A stretch of 64,000 nt of DNA from an uncultured Ruminococcus sp. (GCA_902787825.1 CADAHS010000009.1:36659-100658); one strand, 5' to 3'; shown: positions 35,452 through 44,489, numbered from the stretch's first letter. Notes: generated by a model from the sequence alone, not told the origin. Translations and numbers: made by a program.

Positions 35452-36156
35452 TCAGATGTTCAGATTCCGTATCCTTCTGACATTTGCGTTCATAAGATGT
35501 CTTCCGAGGTGTGTGAACAAAAAAGCTTTGAGAGGTGTCAGCTGTTGACCGTGCTCTTTCAGAAGCTCGTCAGGCGAGTCATATACTCCAAAGTCTTGAT
35601 TTATTCCCTCGCTTTGGATATAGGTATTATTCCTGTTGAAATCTATTACCGGGTCTGTGAAGTTTTTCACGGCAACGCCATATCCGCAGAAACTGCCTTT
35701 GCAGCTGCCAAACTTATGCTGAAGCTTTGTAAGGTACTTTTTATCAAGAATGAACGCTTCAAGCTCATACCATCTGTTTTCACAATATACCTCGACCCAG
35801 CTGTGAAAGATATTTCTTGGCGCATTCTTGTAAACAAAGCCGGTCATTGCGCCTTTTTGAAGCCTTTTGTTTATCGTGAAGCCGTGCACACGGCAGGGTA
35901 TACCGCAGCCACGGAGCAATGCCATAAACAGCGTACCTTTGGTGTTGCACTGCCCATAGCCGTCTTTGAGGACCTTTGTGGCACACACGCTGTCATCTGT
36001 GTTATATCCGAACAATATTTCATCTCTGACGAAGTTATAGACAGCTTTTATCCTGTCAGCTTCATCAAGCTTTTTCCACTTTCTTTGTCTGATAAGCTTT
36101 TGGATGGGTATGCTTGAATAGTCAAGCATTGCGGTCTCTTTTAAATATCTGTCCAT
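35452..36156 (-). CDS. Transglutaminase-like cysteine protease-fold protein
   Basis: A 234-residue cytoplasmic-looking protein with the transglutaminase-like core. The nucleophile Cys lies in GYGQCNTKGTLFMALLRGCGIPCRVHG and the His in IFHSWVEVYCENRWYELEA. The third residue, usually Asp after the Trp, appears to be Glu here. No signal peptide is seen. It is first in the TetR-controlled run, with a consensus promoter and palindromic operator upstream and AGGAGAG before the ATG. The substrate is unknown. Confidence 0.87.
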   Translation of the reverse strand: MDRYLKETAMLDYSSIPIQKLIRQRKWKKLDEADRIKAVYNFVRDEILFGYNTDDSVCATKVLKDGYGQCNTKGTLFMALLRGCGIPCRVHGFTINKRLQKGAMTGFVYKNAPRNIFHSWVEVYCENRWYELEAFILDKKYLTKLQHKFGSCKGSFCGYGVAVKNFTDPVIDFNRNNTYIQSEGINQDFGVYDSPDELLKEHGQQLTPLKAFLFTHLGRHLMNANVRRIRNLNI

Positions 36157-36211
36157 TGTTCTCTCCTGATCTTATGGCAGATACTGACCTTACGAAAACG
36201 TTTGAAATCTT

Positions 36212-36227
36212 GGTAACACTTGTTACC
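36212..36227 (-). promoter_or_regulatory. Probable TetR operator
   Basis: GGTAACACTTGTTACC is a palindrome with perfect 7-bp arms (GGTAACA/TGTTACC) and a two-base centre, located 10-26 bases downstream of the -10 box. Confidence 0.75.
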
Positions 36228-36237
36228 GTACAAGTCA

Positions 36238-36266
36238 AATATATCACACCATAATTATACTGTCAA
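36238..36266 (-). promoter_or_regulatory. Promoter of the transglutaminase-tetR run
   Basis: On the minus strand TTGACA (36261-36266), 17 bases, TATATT (36238-36243). Confidence 0.9.
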
Positions 36267-36335
36267 CGCTTTTCACAAAATGCTCACTAAACTTTCATCA
36301 TTGTTTCGTGAGTTAAGATTTGCGTTAAATTTATG

Positions 36336-38492
36336 TCACAATTTACGGCATCTCAGCGCATTGAGTATCGCCAACAATGCAACGCCGACGTCTGCAAAAA
36401 CTGCCATCCACATACCTGCAATTCCGAGTGCTCCGAGCACCATTACTGCGAATTTGATGCCAAGCGCAAAGACGATGTTCTGACGCACGATGCGCATAGT
36501 TTTTCTTGCCATTGCGACAGCTGTCGGTACGCTGCCCACGTCGTCGTTCATCAGTACGACATCTGCGGATTCGATCGCAATATCCGAACCAATGCCGCCC
36601 ATTGCAATGCCGATATCCGCTCTTGCAATAACGGGTGCATCGTTGATACCGTCGCCTGCAAATGCCACGAGCCTTCCATCGGAATCTTTCATTATCTGCT
36701 CGACCTTTTCGACTTTTTCCTGCGGCAGAAGGGAAGCGTAGAATGTTTTTATACCGAGCTTTTGTGCGACCGCAGAGGCTGTCGCCGGGTTGTCACCGGT
36801 GAGCATAACGGTGTCGATGCCCTGCTTCAGAAGTGAGGAGACTGCCTTTGCGGAGGTCTGTTTGATCTCGTCGCCGAGGCTTATGCTTCCGCAGTATACG
36901 CCGCCGAAAGCGACAAATACTGCTGTGCTGCCATCGCCGGGGGCTTCACAGGCAATGCCTTGGTTTTCAAGCAGCTCACGCTTTCCGCAGAGTATCTTTT
37001 TGCCGTTGTAAATGCAGCTCATTCCGAAACCGGATATTTCTGTGATCTCGCTTACTGTGCCGGAGGGTATCTGCTTGCCGTATTCTTTGAGTATCGAATT
37101 TGCGATAGGGTGATTTGAGCCGCTTTCGGCAAATGCGGCATATTCGATAAGCTGCTGCTCGGAGATACCAACGGGGTTTGCTGAAATGACGCTGAAGCTA
37201 CCCTTAGTGAGCGTTCCGGTCTTGTCAACAGCGAGCTTTCCGCACTTTGAGAGGGACTCGATAGCCTTTGCGCCCTTTACGAGGACACCATACTTTGAAG
37301 CGCCGCCGATGCCTGCAAAGAATCCGAGCGGGATAGATATGACCAATGCGCACGGGCAGGATATCACAAGAAACAGAAGCCCCCTGTAAAGCCACTTTCC
37401 GAACTGTGAGAAGCCGAGGAAGAAGCAGGGTACCAGTGTCAGAAGAACTGCAAACGCAACCACCAGCGGAGTGTAGACTCTTGCAAATCTTGTAATGAAT
37501 TTTTCGGTCTCGGCTTTCTTTTCGGAAGCGTTCTCGACCAGATCCATTATCCTTGCAACGGCACTGTCGCCGAAGCTTGATGCAACTCTTATGCTGATAA
37601 CGCCGTCGAGGTTCGTGCAGCCGCTCATTACATTTTCGCCTGTATGGACCGCAACAGGGAGCGATTCGCCTGTGAGTGCGGAGGTATCAAGCTGTGATCT
37701 GCCGTCTATGACCTCGCCGTCAAGCGGTATCCTTTCGCCTGCTTTTACGATGATGATATCACCTCTGCTGACATTCTCAGGGTCAACGATCTGTTCGGTG
37801 CCGTTTCTTAAAACTCTTGCAAATTCGGGCTTTAGCTCGATCAGCGAGGTTATTGACTTTCTTGATCTCTCAACTGCGATGTCCTGCAAAAGCTCACCGA
37901 CCTGGAAGAAAAGCATTACTGCGGCGGCTTCGTCAAAGTATTTCAGGGCGACTGCGCCGATGGTAGCAATGAACATCAGCAGAGTTTCGTCAAACGCTTC
38001 GCCGTGTATGAGGTTTCTCAATGCCGAGATCACAACGTCATAGCCTGCGATGACATACGAACAAATGGCGAGTATGGCACTCGGTATTTCAAATGGAAGG
38101 ATCTTTGCGATGACGAACAGCACGCCTGCGATGATAAATCTTGCGATATCAAATGCGTGGCTTTCGTGACTGCCGTGCTCGTGGGAATGCTCATGAGAAT
38201 GCTCATGCTCGTGGCAATGGTCATGGCAATGTTCGTGCTCGTGAGAGTGAGTATGCTCATTGACTTTGGAGTAATCAAGCACCTCGACATCGGGTTCAAG
38301 TTTTTTTACTATTGCCTTTACCTGGCTCTCGATGTTTGATATATCACTCTGCTCGTGCATTACGACAAGCTTTTTGCGGATAAAATCCATATCTGCAGAT
38401 TCAACGATCTCCAGATCATTTACTCTGATAGCTATTTTCTGGGCGCAGTTGGGGCAGTCAAGCCCTTTGAGCCAGTATACTGTTTTGGTCAT
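36336..38492 (-). CDS. zntA: Zn2+/Cd2+/Pb2+-exporting P-type ATPase (ZntA/CadA-like)
   Basis: A 718-residue metal-exporting P1B-2 ATPase. An N-terminal heavy-metal-associated domain (GLDCPNCA) is followed by a linker with about 17 His (about residues 80-112). The membrane CPC motif (SCPCALVIS), the phosphorylation motif DKTGTLT, HP locus SGSNHPIANS and GDGINDAPVIARADIG are intact. The start at 38492 is better spaced from AAAGGG than the ATG three codons earlier. It is third in an operon after an SmtB/CzrA-type repressor and an MBL hydrolase, which supports zinc or cadmium export. Confidence 0.95.
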   Translation of the reverse strand: MTKTVYWLKGLDCPNCAQKIAIRVNDLEIVESADMDFIRKKLVVMHEQSDISNIESQVKAIVKKLEPDVEVLDYSKVNEHTHSHEHEHCHDHCHEHEHSHEHSHEHGSHESHAFDIARFIIAGVLFVIAKILPFEIPSAILAICSYVIAGYDVVISALRNLIHGEAFDETLLMFIATIGAVALKYFDEAAAVMLFFQVGELLQDIAVERSRKSITSLIELKPEFARVLRNGTEQIVDPENVSRGDIIIVKAGERIPLDGEVIDGRSQLDTSALTGESLPVAVHTGENVMSGCTNLDGVISIRVASSFGDSAVARIMDLVENASEKKAETEKFITRFARVYTPLVVAFAVLLTLVPCFFLGFSQFGKWLYRGLLFLVISCPCALVISIPLGFFAGIGGASKYGVLVKGAKAIESLSKCGKLAVDKTGTLTKGSFSVISANPVGISEQQLIEYAAFAESGSNHPIANSILKEYGKQIPSGTVSEITEISGFGMSCIYNGKKILCGKRELLENQGIACEAPGDGSTAVFVAFGGVYCGSISLGDEIKQTSAKAVSSLLKQGIDTVMLTGDNPATASAVAQKLGIKTFYASLLPQEKVEKVEQIMKDSDGRLVAFAGDGINDAPVIARADIGIAMGGIGSDIAIESADVVLMNDDVGSVPTAVAMARKTMRIVRQNIVFALGIKFAVMVLGALGIAGMWMAVFADVGVALLAILNALRCRKL

Positions 38493-38522
38493 AGCGACCA
38501 TCCCTTTCTAATGTTTGAAATG

Positions 38523-39317
38523 CTATATGTTCAGCTGTTTTCCACAGCAGAAATACGATATGTTTGCGTGTTTTTTCTTTAAGTATCTGTAAGCCTTTTT
38601 ACCTGTACAGTGACAGGTGTAAAACTTCACATTTGTGAATTCTCCGAGTTTAACAGAAAGCTCATTAAGCTGTGCTTCCGGGACTGTCCTTCTGCTTATC
38701 GGGTCAAAAACGTGAAAACCGCCGATGCAGTACGCAGGACTTTCATCGGGAATACTTTTAAGTATCCTGACGACACCTGAATGACCGCAGCCTGTCATTA
38801 CGACGTCCTTGTTTTCATGTATCAGCAGATTCTGCTCGTGTCTGAAATCATCGGGAACTGTTCCTGCGTAAAGATTGCTGTTGGCTTTTGAATAAAAGCT
38901 GTCCGGGGCTTTTGCCGTGAACAGATAAAGCTCATCGTCAATCCTCAGATCACCGTCAACAAGAACGATCTGCCTGCTGTGCATCAAGCTCTTGTCAAGC
39001 GATACGCTGAATTTCAGAAACAGCACCTTTACAAAGTGTTCGTCAAAAGCACTTCTCTGTAAGTAGACCTTTGCGGTCTTATTGATCTCCAGAAACTTTT
39101 TCAAAGCACCGCCGTGATCGATGTGTCCGTGTGAGATTATGACGGTGTCCACCTTTGAAAGATCAATGTTTTTCTTTTTTGCATTCTCAAACAGAGTTGA
39201 ATTAGGACCGACATCAAAAAGCAGCTTGTGCATTTTAGTTTCAATATAAAAGGAAAGACCGTGTGCCGGTTTTACAGAGCCGTCTGATATGTTTTCCACA
39301 AGTGCAGTTATCCTCAT
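38523..39317 (-). CDS. MBL-fold metallo-hydrolase (COG1237-like)
   Basis: A 264-residue metallo-beta-lactamase-fold protein with the zinc motif SHGHIDHGG, H in TGCGHSG and the closing GGFH. It resembles the family once linked to methanopterin-like synthesis (COG1237); the real substrate is unknown. The tail is Cys/His/Lys-rich (CHCTGKKAYR, CCGKQLNI). It lies between the zinc repressor and the exporter, with AGGAGAG before the ATG, so it should be zinc-induced, an unusual setting. Confidence 0.85.
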   Translation of the reverse strand: MRITALVENISDGSVKPAHGLSFYIETKMHKLLFDVGPNSTLFENAKKKNIDLSKVDTVIISHGHIDHGGALKKFLEINKTAKVYLQRSAFDEHFVKVLFLKFSVSLDKSLMHSRQIVLVDGDLRIDDELYLFTAKAPDSFYSKANSNLYAGTVPDDFRHEQNLLIHENKDVVMTGCGHSGVVRILKSIPDESPAYCIGGFHVFDPISRRTVPEAQLNELSVKLGEFTNVKFYTCHCTGKKAYRYLKKKHANISYFCCGKQLNI

Positions 39318-39339
39318 TGTTCTCTCCTAAGTCTTATCT

Positions 39340-39654
39340 TTATTCGCTGATGTGCTCCATTCCCATACTCAGTATCGTTTCAACGTGCTCGTCAGAAACG
39401 GAGTATATCACTGATTTGCCTACCTTGCGGTACTTGACGAGTCTTGCCTGTTTCAAAACTCTGAGCTGATGAGAGACAGCTGACTGTGTCGAGCCGACGA
39501 CCTCGGTTATATCGCTGACGCTCATTTCGTTTTCGAGTATGCAGTAGAGTATCTTGACTCTTGTCGGGTCGCACAGCATCTTGAACAGCTCTGCAAGCTC
39601 ATAGACCTGCTCTTCAACGGGCATATTTTCCGTTACCTTTTCGATATTATCCAT
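39340..39654 (-). CDS. ArsR/SmtB family zinc-responsive repressor (CzrA/SmtB type)
   Basis: A 104-residue winged-helix metal sensor. The recognition helix lies in SDITEVVGSTQSAVSHQLRVLKQARLV. The last helix carries the alpha5 zinc site: Asp and His in SDEHVETILS, then His and Glu in MEHISE, matching the D-x-H-x10-H-x2-E/H pattern of SmtB and CzrA. No Cys alpha3 site (CxC) is present; the CDP near residue 28 is not that motif. AAAGGAGG precedes the ATG. It should repress its own operon until zinc binds. Confidence 0.93.
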   Translation of the reverse strand: MDNIEKVTENMPVEEQVYELAELFKMLCDPTRVKILYCILENEMSVSDITEVVGSTQSAVSHQLRVLKQARLVKYRKVGKSVIYSVSDEHVETILSMGMEHISE

Positions 39655-39700
39655 ATCGTTTTCCTCCTTTTAAAAGGGAATAACTTATCTCCACGAATGA

Positions 39701-39724
39701 ACATATGAATATTCGTTCATATGT
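39701..39724 (-). promoter_or_regulatory. SmtB/CzrA-type operator
   Basis: ACATATGAA (39701-39709) and TTCATATGT (39716-39724) form a perfect 9-bp inverted repeat. This matches the ATATGAA-type half sites of ArsR/SmtB operators and begins right behind the -10 box. Confidence 0.85.
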
Positions 39725-39752
39725 ATTATAGCATATACACAGTGAAAGTCAA
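39725..39752 (-). promoter_or_regulatory. Promoter of the zinc operon
   Basis: On the minus strand TTGACT (39747-39752), 16 bases ending TGC, TATAAT (39725-39730). Confidence 0.85.
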
Positions 39753-39837
39753 TGAACATTTTGTGAATTTTCACAACCGGTACAGCCCTTTTCCGACCGA
39801 CGCCAAAGGACATTTTACATAAATTTTTGAAAACCTA

Positions 39838-39867
39838 TTTACAAATATAGTGGTGTTGTGCTATAAT
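39838..39867 (+). promoter_or_regulatory. Promoter of the topoisomerase pair
   Basis: TTTACA (39838-39843), 18 bases ending TGC, TATAAT (39862-39867). Confidence 0.8.
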
Positions 39868-39913
39868 AATTCTAAATGTGGTGGTATCCAATAAAATAAG
39901 GAAGGAAGTCATT

Positions 39914-41899
39914 ATGGCAAAAAGACAGGAATACACAAATGATGATATCGTTTCTTTAAAGGGTGCTGACAGGGTAAGGAAGCGCCCGGCTGTTATTTTC
40001 GGTTCAGACGGACTTGACGGCTGTGAACATTCGGTATTTGAGATACTTTCAAACTCCATTGATGAGGCGAGAAACGGTTTTGGTAAAAAGATAATACTCA
40101 CCAAATTCAACGACGATTCTATCGAGGTGGAGGATTTCGGACGAGGCTGTCCGGTCGATTATAACCAGCGTGAGAAGCGTTACAACTGGGAGCTTGTTTA
40201 CTGCGAGCTTTACGCAGGCGGAAAGTACAACACCAACAGCGGCGAGAACTATGAGTTTTCGCTTGGTCTGAACGGTCTGGGTGCGTGTGCGACACAGTAT
40301 TCTTCTGAATACATGGACGTTGAGGTTTGCCGTGACGGGCAGAAGTATTCTCTGCACTTTGAAAAGGGAAACAATGTCGGCGGACTGAAAAAAGAGGAAT
40401 CTCCGAAAAAGTACAAGACCGGTACAAAGACCAGGTGGAGACCCGATCTTGATGTTTTTACCGATATTTCTATTCCAAAGGAATATTTTGAGGATATTCT
40501 CAAAAAGCAGGCAGTCGTAAACCCGCAGGTTGAGTTTGTACTGCGTTATCAGAATGAGAACGGTTCATTTGATGAGCAGAAGTTTGTTTATGAAAACGGT
40601 ATTGCAGACTATGTTACTGAGATCGCAAACGACACGAATATGACCTCGGTGCAGTTTTGCACTGCGGACAGAGTGGGGCGTGACCGTGAAGACAAGGAGG
40701 ACTATAAGGTCAAGCTGTCTGTTGCATTCACGTTCTCAAACAAGGTCAAAAGGCTGGAATATTTCCACAATTCAAGCTTTCTTGAGCACGGCGGTTCGCC
40801 CGAGGATGCTGTAAAAAGTGCGTTCACCTCGCAGATAAACGCATATCTGAAAAACAACAACAAATATCTCAAAAATGAAAAGCCTATCACTTTCCCCGAC
40901 ATTGAGGACTGTCTGATACTTGTTTCAAGCTCTTTCTCAACACAGACATCTTATGCCAACCAGACCAAGAAGGCTATCACAAACAAATTTATCAAGGACG
41001 CTATGACGGAGTTCCTGAAGCATCAGCTGGAGATATACTTTATTGAAAATCCCGATGAAGCGCTGAAGATCGCCGAGCAGGTGATGATAAACAAGCGAAG
41101 CCGTGAGTCTGCTGAAAAGACAAGGCTCAACTTTGTCAGAAACCTCACCGGCAAAGTGGACCTTGCAAATCAGGTCGAAAAGTTCGTTGACTGCCGGTCA
41201 AAGGATCTCTCACAAAGGGAGCTTTATATCGTGGAGGGCGACTCGGCTCTGGGTTCGGTAAAAATGGCGAGAAATGCTGAATTTCAGGCTGTTATCCCGG
41301 TAAGAGGAAAGATACTGAACTGCCTCAAAGCTGACTATGACAAGATATTTAAAAATGAGATAATAGTTGATCTTATCAAGGTTCTTGGTTGCGGTGTCGA
41401 GGTCAAGACGGGCAAGAACAAGGAATTTTCTATGTTCTCGCTTGACAACCTGCGCTGGAACAAGATAGTCATTTGTACCGATGCAGATGTTGATGGTTTC
41501 CAGATAAGGACTCTGATACTCACGATGCTTTACAGGCTCACACCTACGCTGATAGAAAAGGGTTATGTATACATTGCCGAGTCACCGCTGTTTGAGATAA
41601 CCACTTCCGACAGGACATACTTTGCATATGACGAGCCTGAAAAGGCAAAGATCATGCAGATGATAGGCAATAAGAAGTGTACCGTTCAGCGTTCAAAGGG
41701 TCTTGGCGAGAACGAGCCGGAAATGATGAGCCTTACCACGATGGATCCGTCCACAAGACGGCTCATAAAGGTGTGCCCGGACGATGTGGAGATGACACAG
41801 TGGATGTTTGATATGCTGCTGGGTGACGACCTTGCAGGCAGAAAAGAGTTTATCACCAATAACGGTATCGACTATCTCGAAATGGCTGATATCTCTTGA
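39914..41899 (+). CDS. Type IIA DNA topoisomerase ATPase subunit, divergent ParE/GyrB
   Basis: The ATPase/TOPRIM subunit of a type IIA topoisomerase. The GHKL ATPase motifs are EILSNSIDEARNG, EDFGRGCPVD and LGLNGLGACAT, with a QTK loop (ANQTKKAI). The TOPRIM part has LYIVEGDSALGSVK, PVRGKILN and CTDADVDG; the last continues FQIRT where common enzymes read GAHIRT. At 661 residues it is near ParE size. AAGGAAGG precedes the ATG at 39914. It is followed by its breakage-reunion partner. I read it as a divergent pair found in Clostridia beside normal gyrase, but no gyrase is in this window. Confidence 0.88.
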   Translation: MAKRQEYTNDDIVSLKGADRVRKRPAVIFGSDGLDGCEHSVFEILSNSIDEARNGFGKKIILTKFNDDSIEVEDFGRGCPVDYNQREKRYNWELVYCELYAGGKYNTNSGENYEFSLGLNGLGACATQYSSEYMDVEVCRDGQKYSLHFEKGNNVGGLKKEESPKKYKTGTKTRWRPDLDVFTDISIPKEYFEDILKKQAVVNPQVEFVLRYQNENGSFDEQKFVYENGIADYVTEIANDTNMTSVQFCTADRVGRDREDKEDYKVKLSVAFTFSNKVKRLEYFHNSSFLEHGGSPEDAVKSAFTSQINAYLKNNNKYLKNEKPITFPDIEDCLILVSSSFSTQTSYANQTKKAITNKFIKDAMTEFLKHQLEIYFIENPDEALKIAEQVMINKRSRESAEKTRLNFVRNLTGKVDLANQVEKFVDCRSKDLSQRELYIVEGDSALGSVKMARNAEFQAVIPVRGKILNCLKADYDKIFKNEIIVDLIKVLGCGVEVKTGKNKEFSMFSLDNLRWNKIVICTDADVDGFQIRTLILTMLYRLTPTLIEKGYVYIAESPLFEITTSDRTYFAYDEPEKAKIMQMIGNKKCTVQRSKGLGENEPEMMSLTTMDPSTRRLIKVCPDDVEMTQWMFDMLLGDDLAGRKEFITNNGIDYLEMADIS

Positions 41900-41938
41900 T
41901 TTGAATAGTATTGCACTAAACCCGAAAGGACAGATGAT

Positions 41939-44176
41939 ATGCCAAGGAAAAAAAGCAAGGAGCCTGCTGCACCAAAGAAAAAGAATGATGCATACATTGA
42001 CGGAGCAGGACTTGTTGTTGAACAGAAGATAACACAGACTCTTGAAACAAACTATATGCCATATGCGATGAGCGTTATAGTTTCAAGAGCGTTCCCTGAA
42101 ATAGACGGCTTCAAGCCCTCGCACAGAAAGCTTCTGTACACGATGTACAAGATGAATCTTTTGAGCGGAGGTCTGACTAAATCAGCAAACATTGTCGGTG
42201 CGACGATGAGGCTCAACCCTCACGGAGATGCTACCATATATGAGACGATGGTGCGGCTTTCAAGGGGCAATGAGGCGCTTTTGCACCCGTATGTGCTCAG
42301 CAAGGGAAACTTCGGAAAGCAGTATTCAAAGAATATGGCTTATGCCGCTTCACGTTACACAGAGGCGAAACTTGAACCTATCTGTGATGAGCTTTTCAAG
42401 GATATTGACAAGGACACGGTGGATTTTGTGCCGAACTATGACAACACTACTACCGAGCCGACTCTTTTTCCGGCAACGTTCCCGACGATACTTGTAAACG
42501 CTAACGCCGGTATTGCTGTTTCTATGGCGAGCCAGGTATGCCCGTTCAATCTTGGTGAGGTCTGCGAAACGACCATTGCGCTGATGAAAGACCCTGAGTC
42601 AAACGCACTTGATACGCTCAAGGGACCGGATTTCCCGGGCGGCGCAAATATGCTTTTTGACGAGCAGGAGCTTGACAGGATATACAAAACCGGAAGAGGA
42701 TCGGTAAGGCTTCGTGCAAAGTATGATTTTGACAAGTCGGAAAAATGTATCGAGATAACCGAGATACCTTACACAACGAATGTTGAAGCGATTATCGACA
42801 AGATCAGGCTTCTTATCAAGGCAAATAAGATAAGAGAGATATCAGGTATCAGAGATGAGACCGACATCAACGGTCTGAAGATCGCCATAGATGTGAAAAA
42901 AGGCGTAGAGGTGGACAAGCTGATGCAGAAGCTGTACAAGCAGACACCTCTGGAGGACACATTCAGCTGTAATTTCAATATCCTTGTCAAGGGCTACCCG
43001 AAGGTGATGGGGGTATACGACATTATCAACGAGTGGGTGAAATTCCGTATCGGCTGCGTAAAGAGAAGGACCGCTTTTGATATGAAGAAAAAGCAGGATA
43101 AACTTCACCTTCTCAAAGGTCTTGGAAAGATACTGCTCGATATTGACAAGGCAATAAAGATAGTTCGTGAAACCAAGGAAGAAGCGGACGTTGTTCCTAA
43201 TCTTATGATAGGCTTCGGTATTGATGAGGTACAGGCTGAGTATGTTGCGGAGATAAAGCTGCGTCATCTCAATCGTGAGTACATTCTGAAGCGTACTGAG
43301 GAAACAAGATCCCTTGAAGAGGAGATAAACAGGCTCGCTGAGCTGCTTGACAGTGAAAGAAAGATCAAGCAGGTCATTATCAAGGAGCTTGAAGAGGTGA
43401 AGAAAAAGTACGCACAGCCCAGAAGGACAGGCTACTACTACGCATCGGACGTTGTTGAGATAGATGAACAGGAGGAGATACCTGATTATCCGTGCGAGAT
43501 ATTCCTTTCAAGCGAGGGATACTTCAAAAAGTGCACGCCTCAGTCGCTGCGTATGGCGAGCGAGCAGAAGCTCAAGGAGGGTGACTTCATATCTCAGCAC
43601 AGAGAGACCACCAACAAGAGCGATCTTATCTTCTTCTCGGACAAGTGCAGTGTTTATAAGGCAAAGCTGTCACAGTTTGCAGACTCAAAAGCTTCGGCAA
43701 TGGGAGATTATATCCCTGCAAAGCTCAGCTTTGATAAGGACGAAAATGTTGTATATGCAGTCAATACAACCGACTATAAGGGATATATGATATTCGTCTT
43801 TGAAAACGGAAAGGTGGCTAAGGTGCCGCTGGACTCTTATGAAACAAAGACCAATCGCAAAAAACTGACATCGGCTTACTCCGGCAAATCCAGACTTGTG
43901 AAAATGTTCTGGGTGCAGGAAAACGCCAATCTGATGCTTCGGACGACAAACGGAAGGGCGATGATCTTTAACACCTCGCTGCTGATGCCAAAGGCTTCTC
44001 GTGATACGATAGGTGTTCAGGCAATGACCTGCAAGGCAAAGTCGGTAGTGGAAAAGGCATTTATTATCGATGATGCAAAGGCAGAAGAGCTTTCAAAATA
44101 CAAGAGCAAAACAATACCTGTTGCAGGCTCTTTTGCAAAGGATATCGAAGACCCCGACCAGATGACACTGATCTAA
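41939..44176 (+). CDS. Type IIA DNA topoisomerase breakage-reunion subunit, divergent ParC/GyrA
   Basis: The DNA-cleaving partner of the preceding subunit. After a Lys-rich start, DGFKPSHRKLLYTMYKM replaces the common DGLKPVHRRILYAM. The active-site Tyr lies in AASRYTEAK (about residue 140). The quinolone-region sequence is HGDATIYE (about 95-102), with Ala at the usual Ser and Glu at the usual acidic position. A reduced beta-pinwheel follows, and no GyrA box (QRRGGKG) is seen, which favours a topo IV-like activity. The 745-residue length is shorter than most GyrA. GAAAGGACAG precedes the ATG. Confidence 0.88.
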   Translation: MPRKKSKEPAAPKKKNDAYIDGAGLVVEQKITQTLETNYMPYAMSVIVSRAFPEIDGFKPSHRKLLYTMYKMNLLSGGLTKSANIVGATMRLNPHGDATIYETMVRLSRGNEALLHPYVLSKGNFGKQYSKNMAYAASRYTEAKLEPICDELFKDIDKDTVDFVPNYDNTTTEPTLFPATFPTILVNANAGIAVSMASQVCPFNLGEVCETTIALMKDPESNALDTLKGPDFPGGANMLFDEQELDRIYKTGRGSVRLRAKYDFDKSEKCIEITEIPYTTNVEAIIDKIRLLIKANKIREISGIRDETDINGLKIAIDVKKGVEVDKLMQKLYKQTPLEDTFSCNFNILVKGYPKVMGVYDIINEWVKFRIGCVKRRTAFDMKKKQDKLHLLKGLGKILLDIDKAIKIVRETKEEADVVPNLMIGFGIDEVQAEYVAEIKLRHLNREYILKRTEETRSLEEEINRLAELLDSERKIKQVIIKELEEVKKKYAQPRRTGYYYASDVVEIDEQEEIPDYPCEIFLSSEGYFKKCTPQSLRMASEQKLKEGDFISQHRETTNKSDLIFFSDKCSVYKAKLSQFADSKASAMGDYIPAKLSFDKDENVVYAVNTTDYKGYMIFVFENGKVAKVPLDSYETKTNRKKLTSAYSGKSRLVKMFWVQENANLMLRTTNGRAMIFNTSLLMPKASRDTIGVQAMTCKAKSVVEKAFIIDDAKAEELSKYKSKTIPVAGSFAKDIEDPDQMTLI

Positions 44177-44199
44177 AAATCATAATGATGAGAATAAGT

Positions 44200-44357
44200 A
44201 TGCAAAACAATACGCTGCTTGATCCGCAGAAATTTGAGGTCGATATTGATATTGACGATGAGCAGATAAATGATCTTTACTGCAACAGGCTGCTTTCGCA
44301 GACGAAAAGCTTGTCAAGGTCGATCGTGACATCGTTGACTGTGTCTGGCTGGACTGA
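44200..44357 (+). pseudogene. Small acidic-protein gene with an apparent frameshift
   Basis: Translation from ATG 44200 gives an acidic start (MQNNTLLDPQKFEVDIDIDD) to about 44273 and then turns Ser/Thr-rich. In another frame from 44274 the sequence LLQQAAFADEKLVKVDRD reads like ordinary protein and ends at TGA 44355-44357. One inserted base near 44274-44280 would join them into about 53 residues. It directly follows the topoisomerase genes. It could be a broken gene, a sequencing error or a recoding site. I know no family for it. Confidence 0.5.
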
Positions 44358-44382
44358 TACTTACTAATTGGATATGATCTTG

Positions 44383-44424
44383 CCCCAAGCTGTTTGCAGA
44401 TGCTTCGGGGCAGTTCTTTTATGC
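44383..44424 (+). terminator. Terminator-like hairpin after the topoisomerase unit
   Basis: TTGCCCC near 44385 pairs with GGGGCAG near 44407-44413 (with an inner AGC/GCT), and TTCTTTTAT follows. Confidence 0.65.
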
Positions 44425-44460
44425 GAAAAAAGCTCCGACCTCTTTTTGCTTGACTGTTTG

Positions 44461-44489
44461 TTGACTTTGAAAGGAAACTGTGATATAAT
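44461..44489 (+). promoter_or_regulatory. Promoter of the zinc-ribbon membrane protein gene
   Basis: TTGACT (44461-44466), 17 bases, TATAAT (44484-44489), with TG one base before the -10. Confidence 0.88.
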
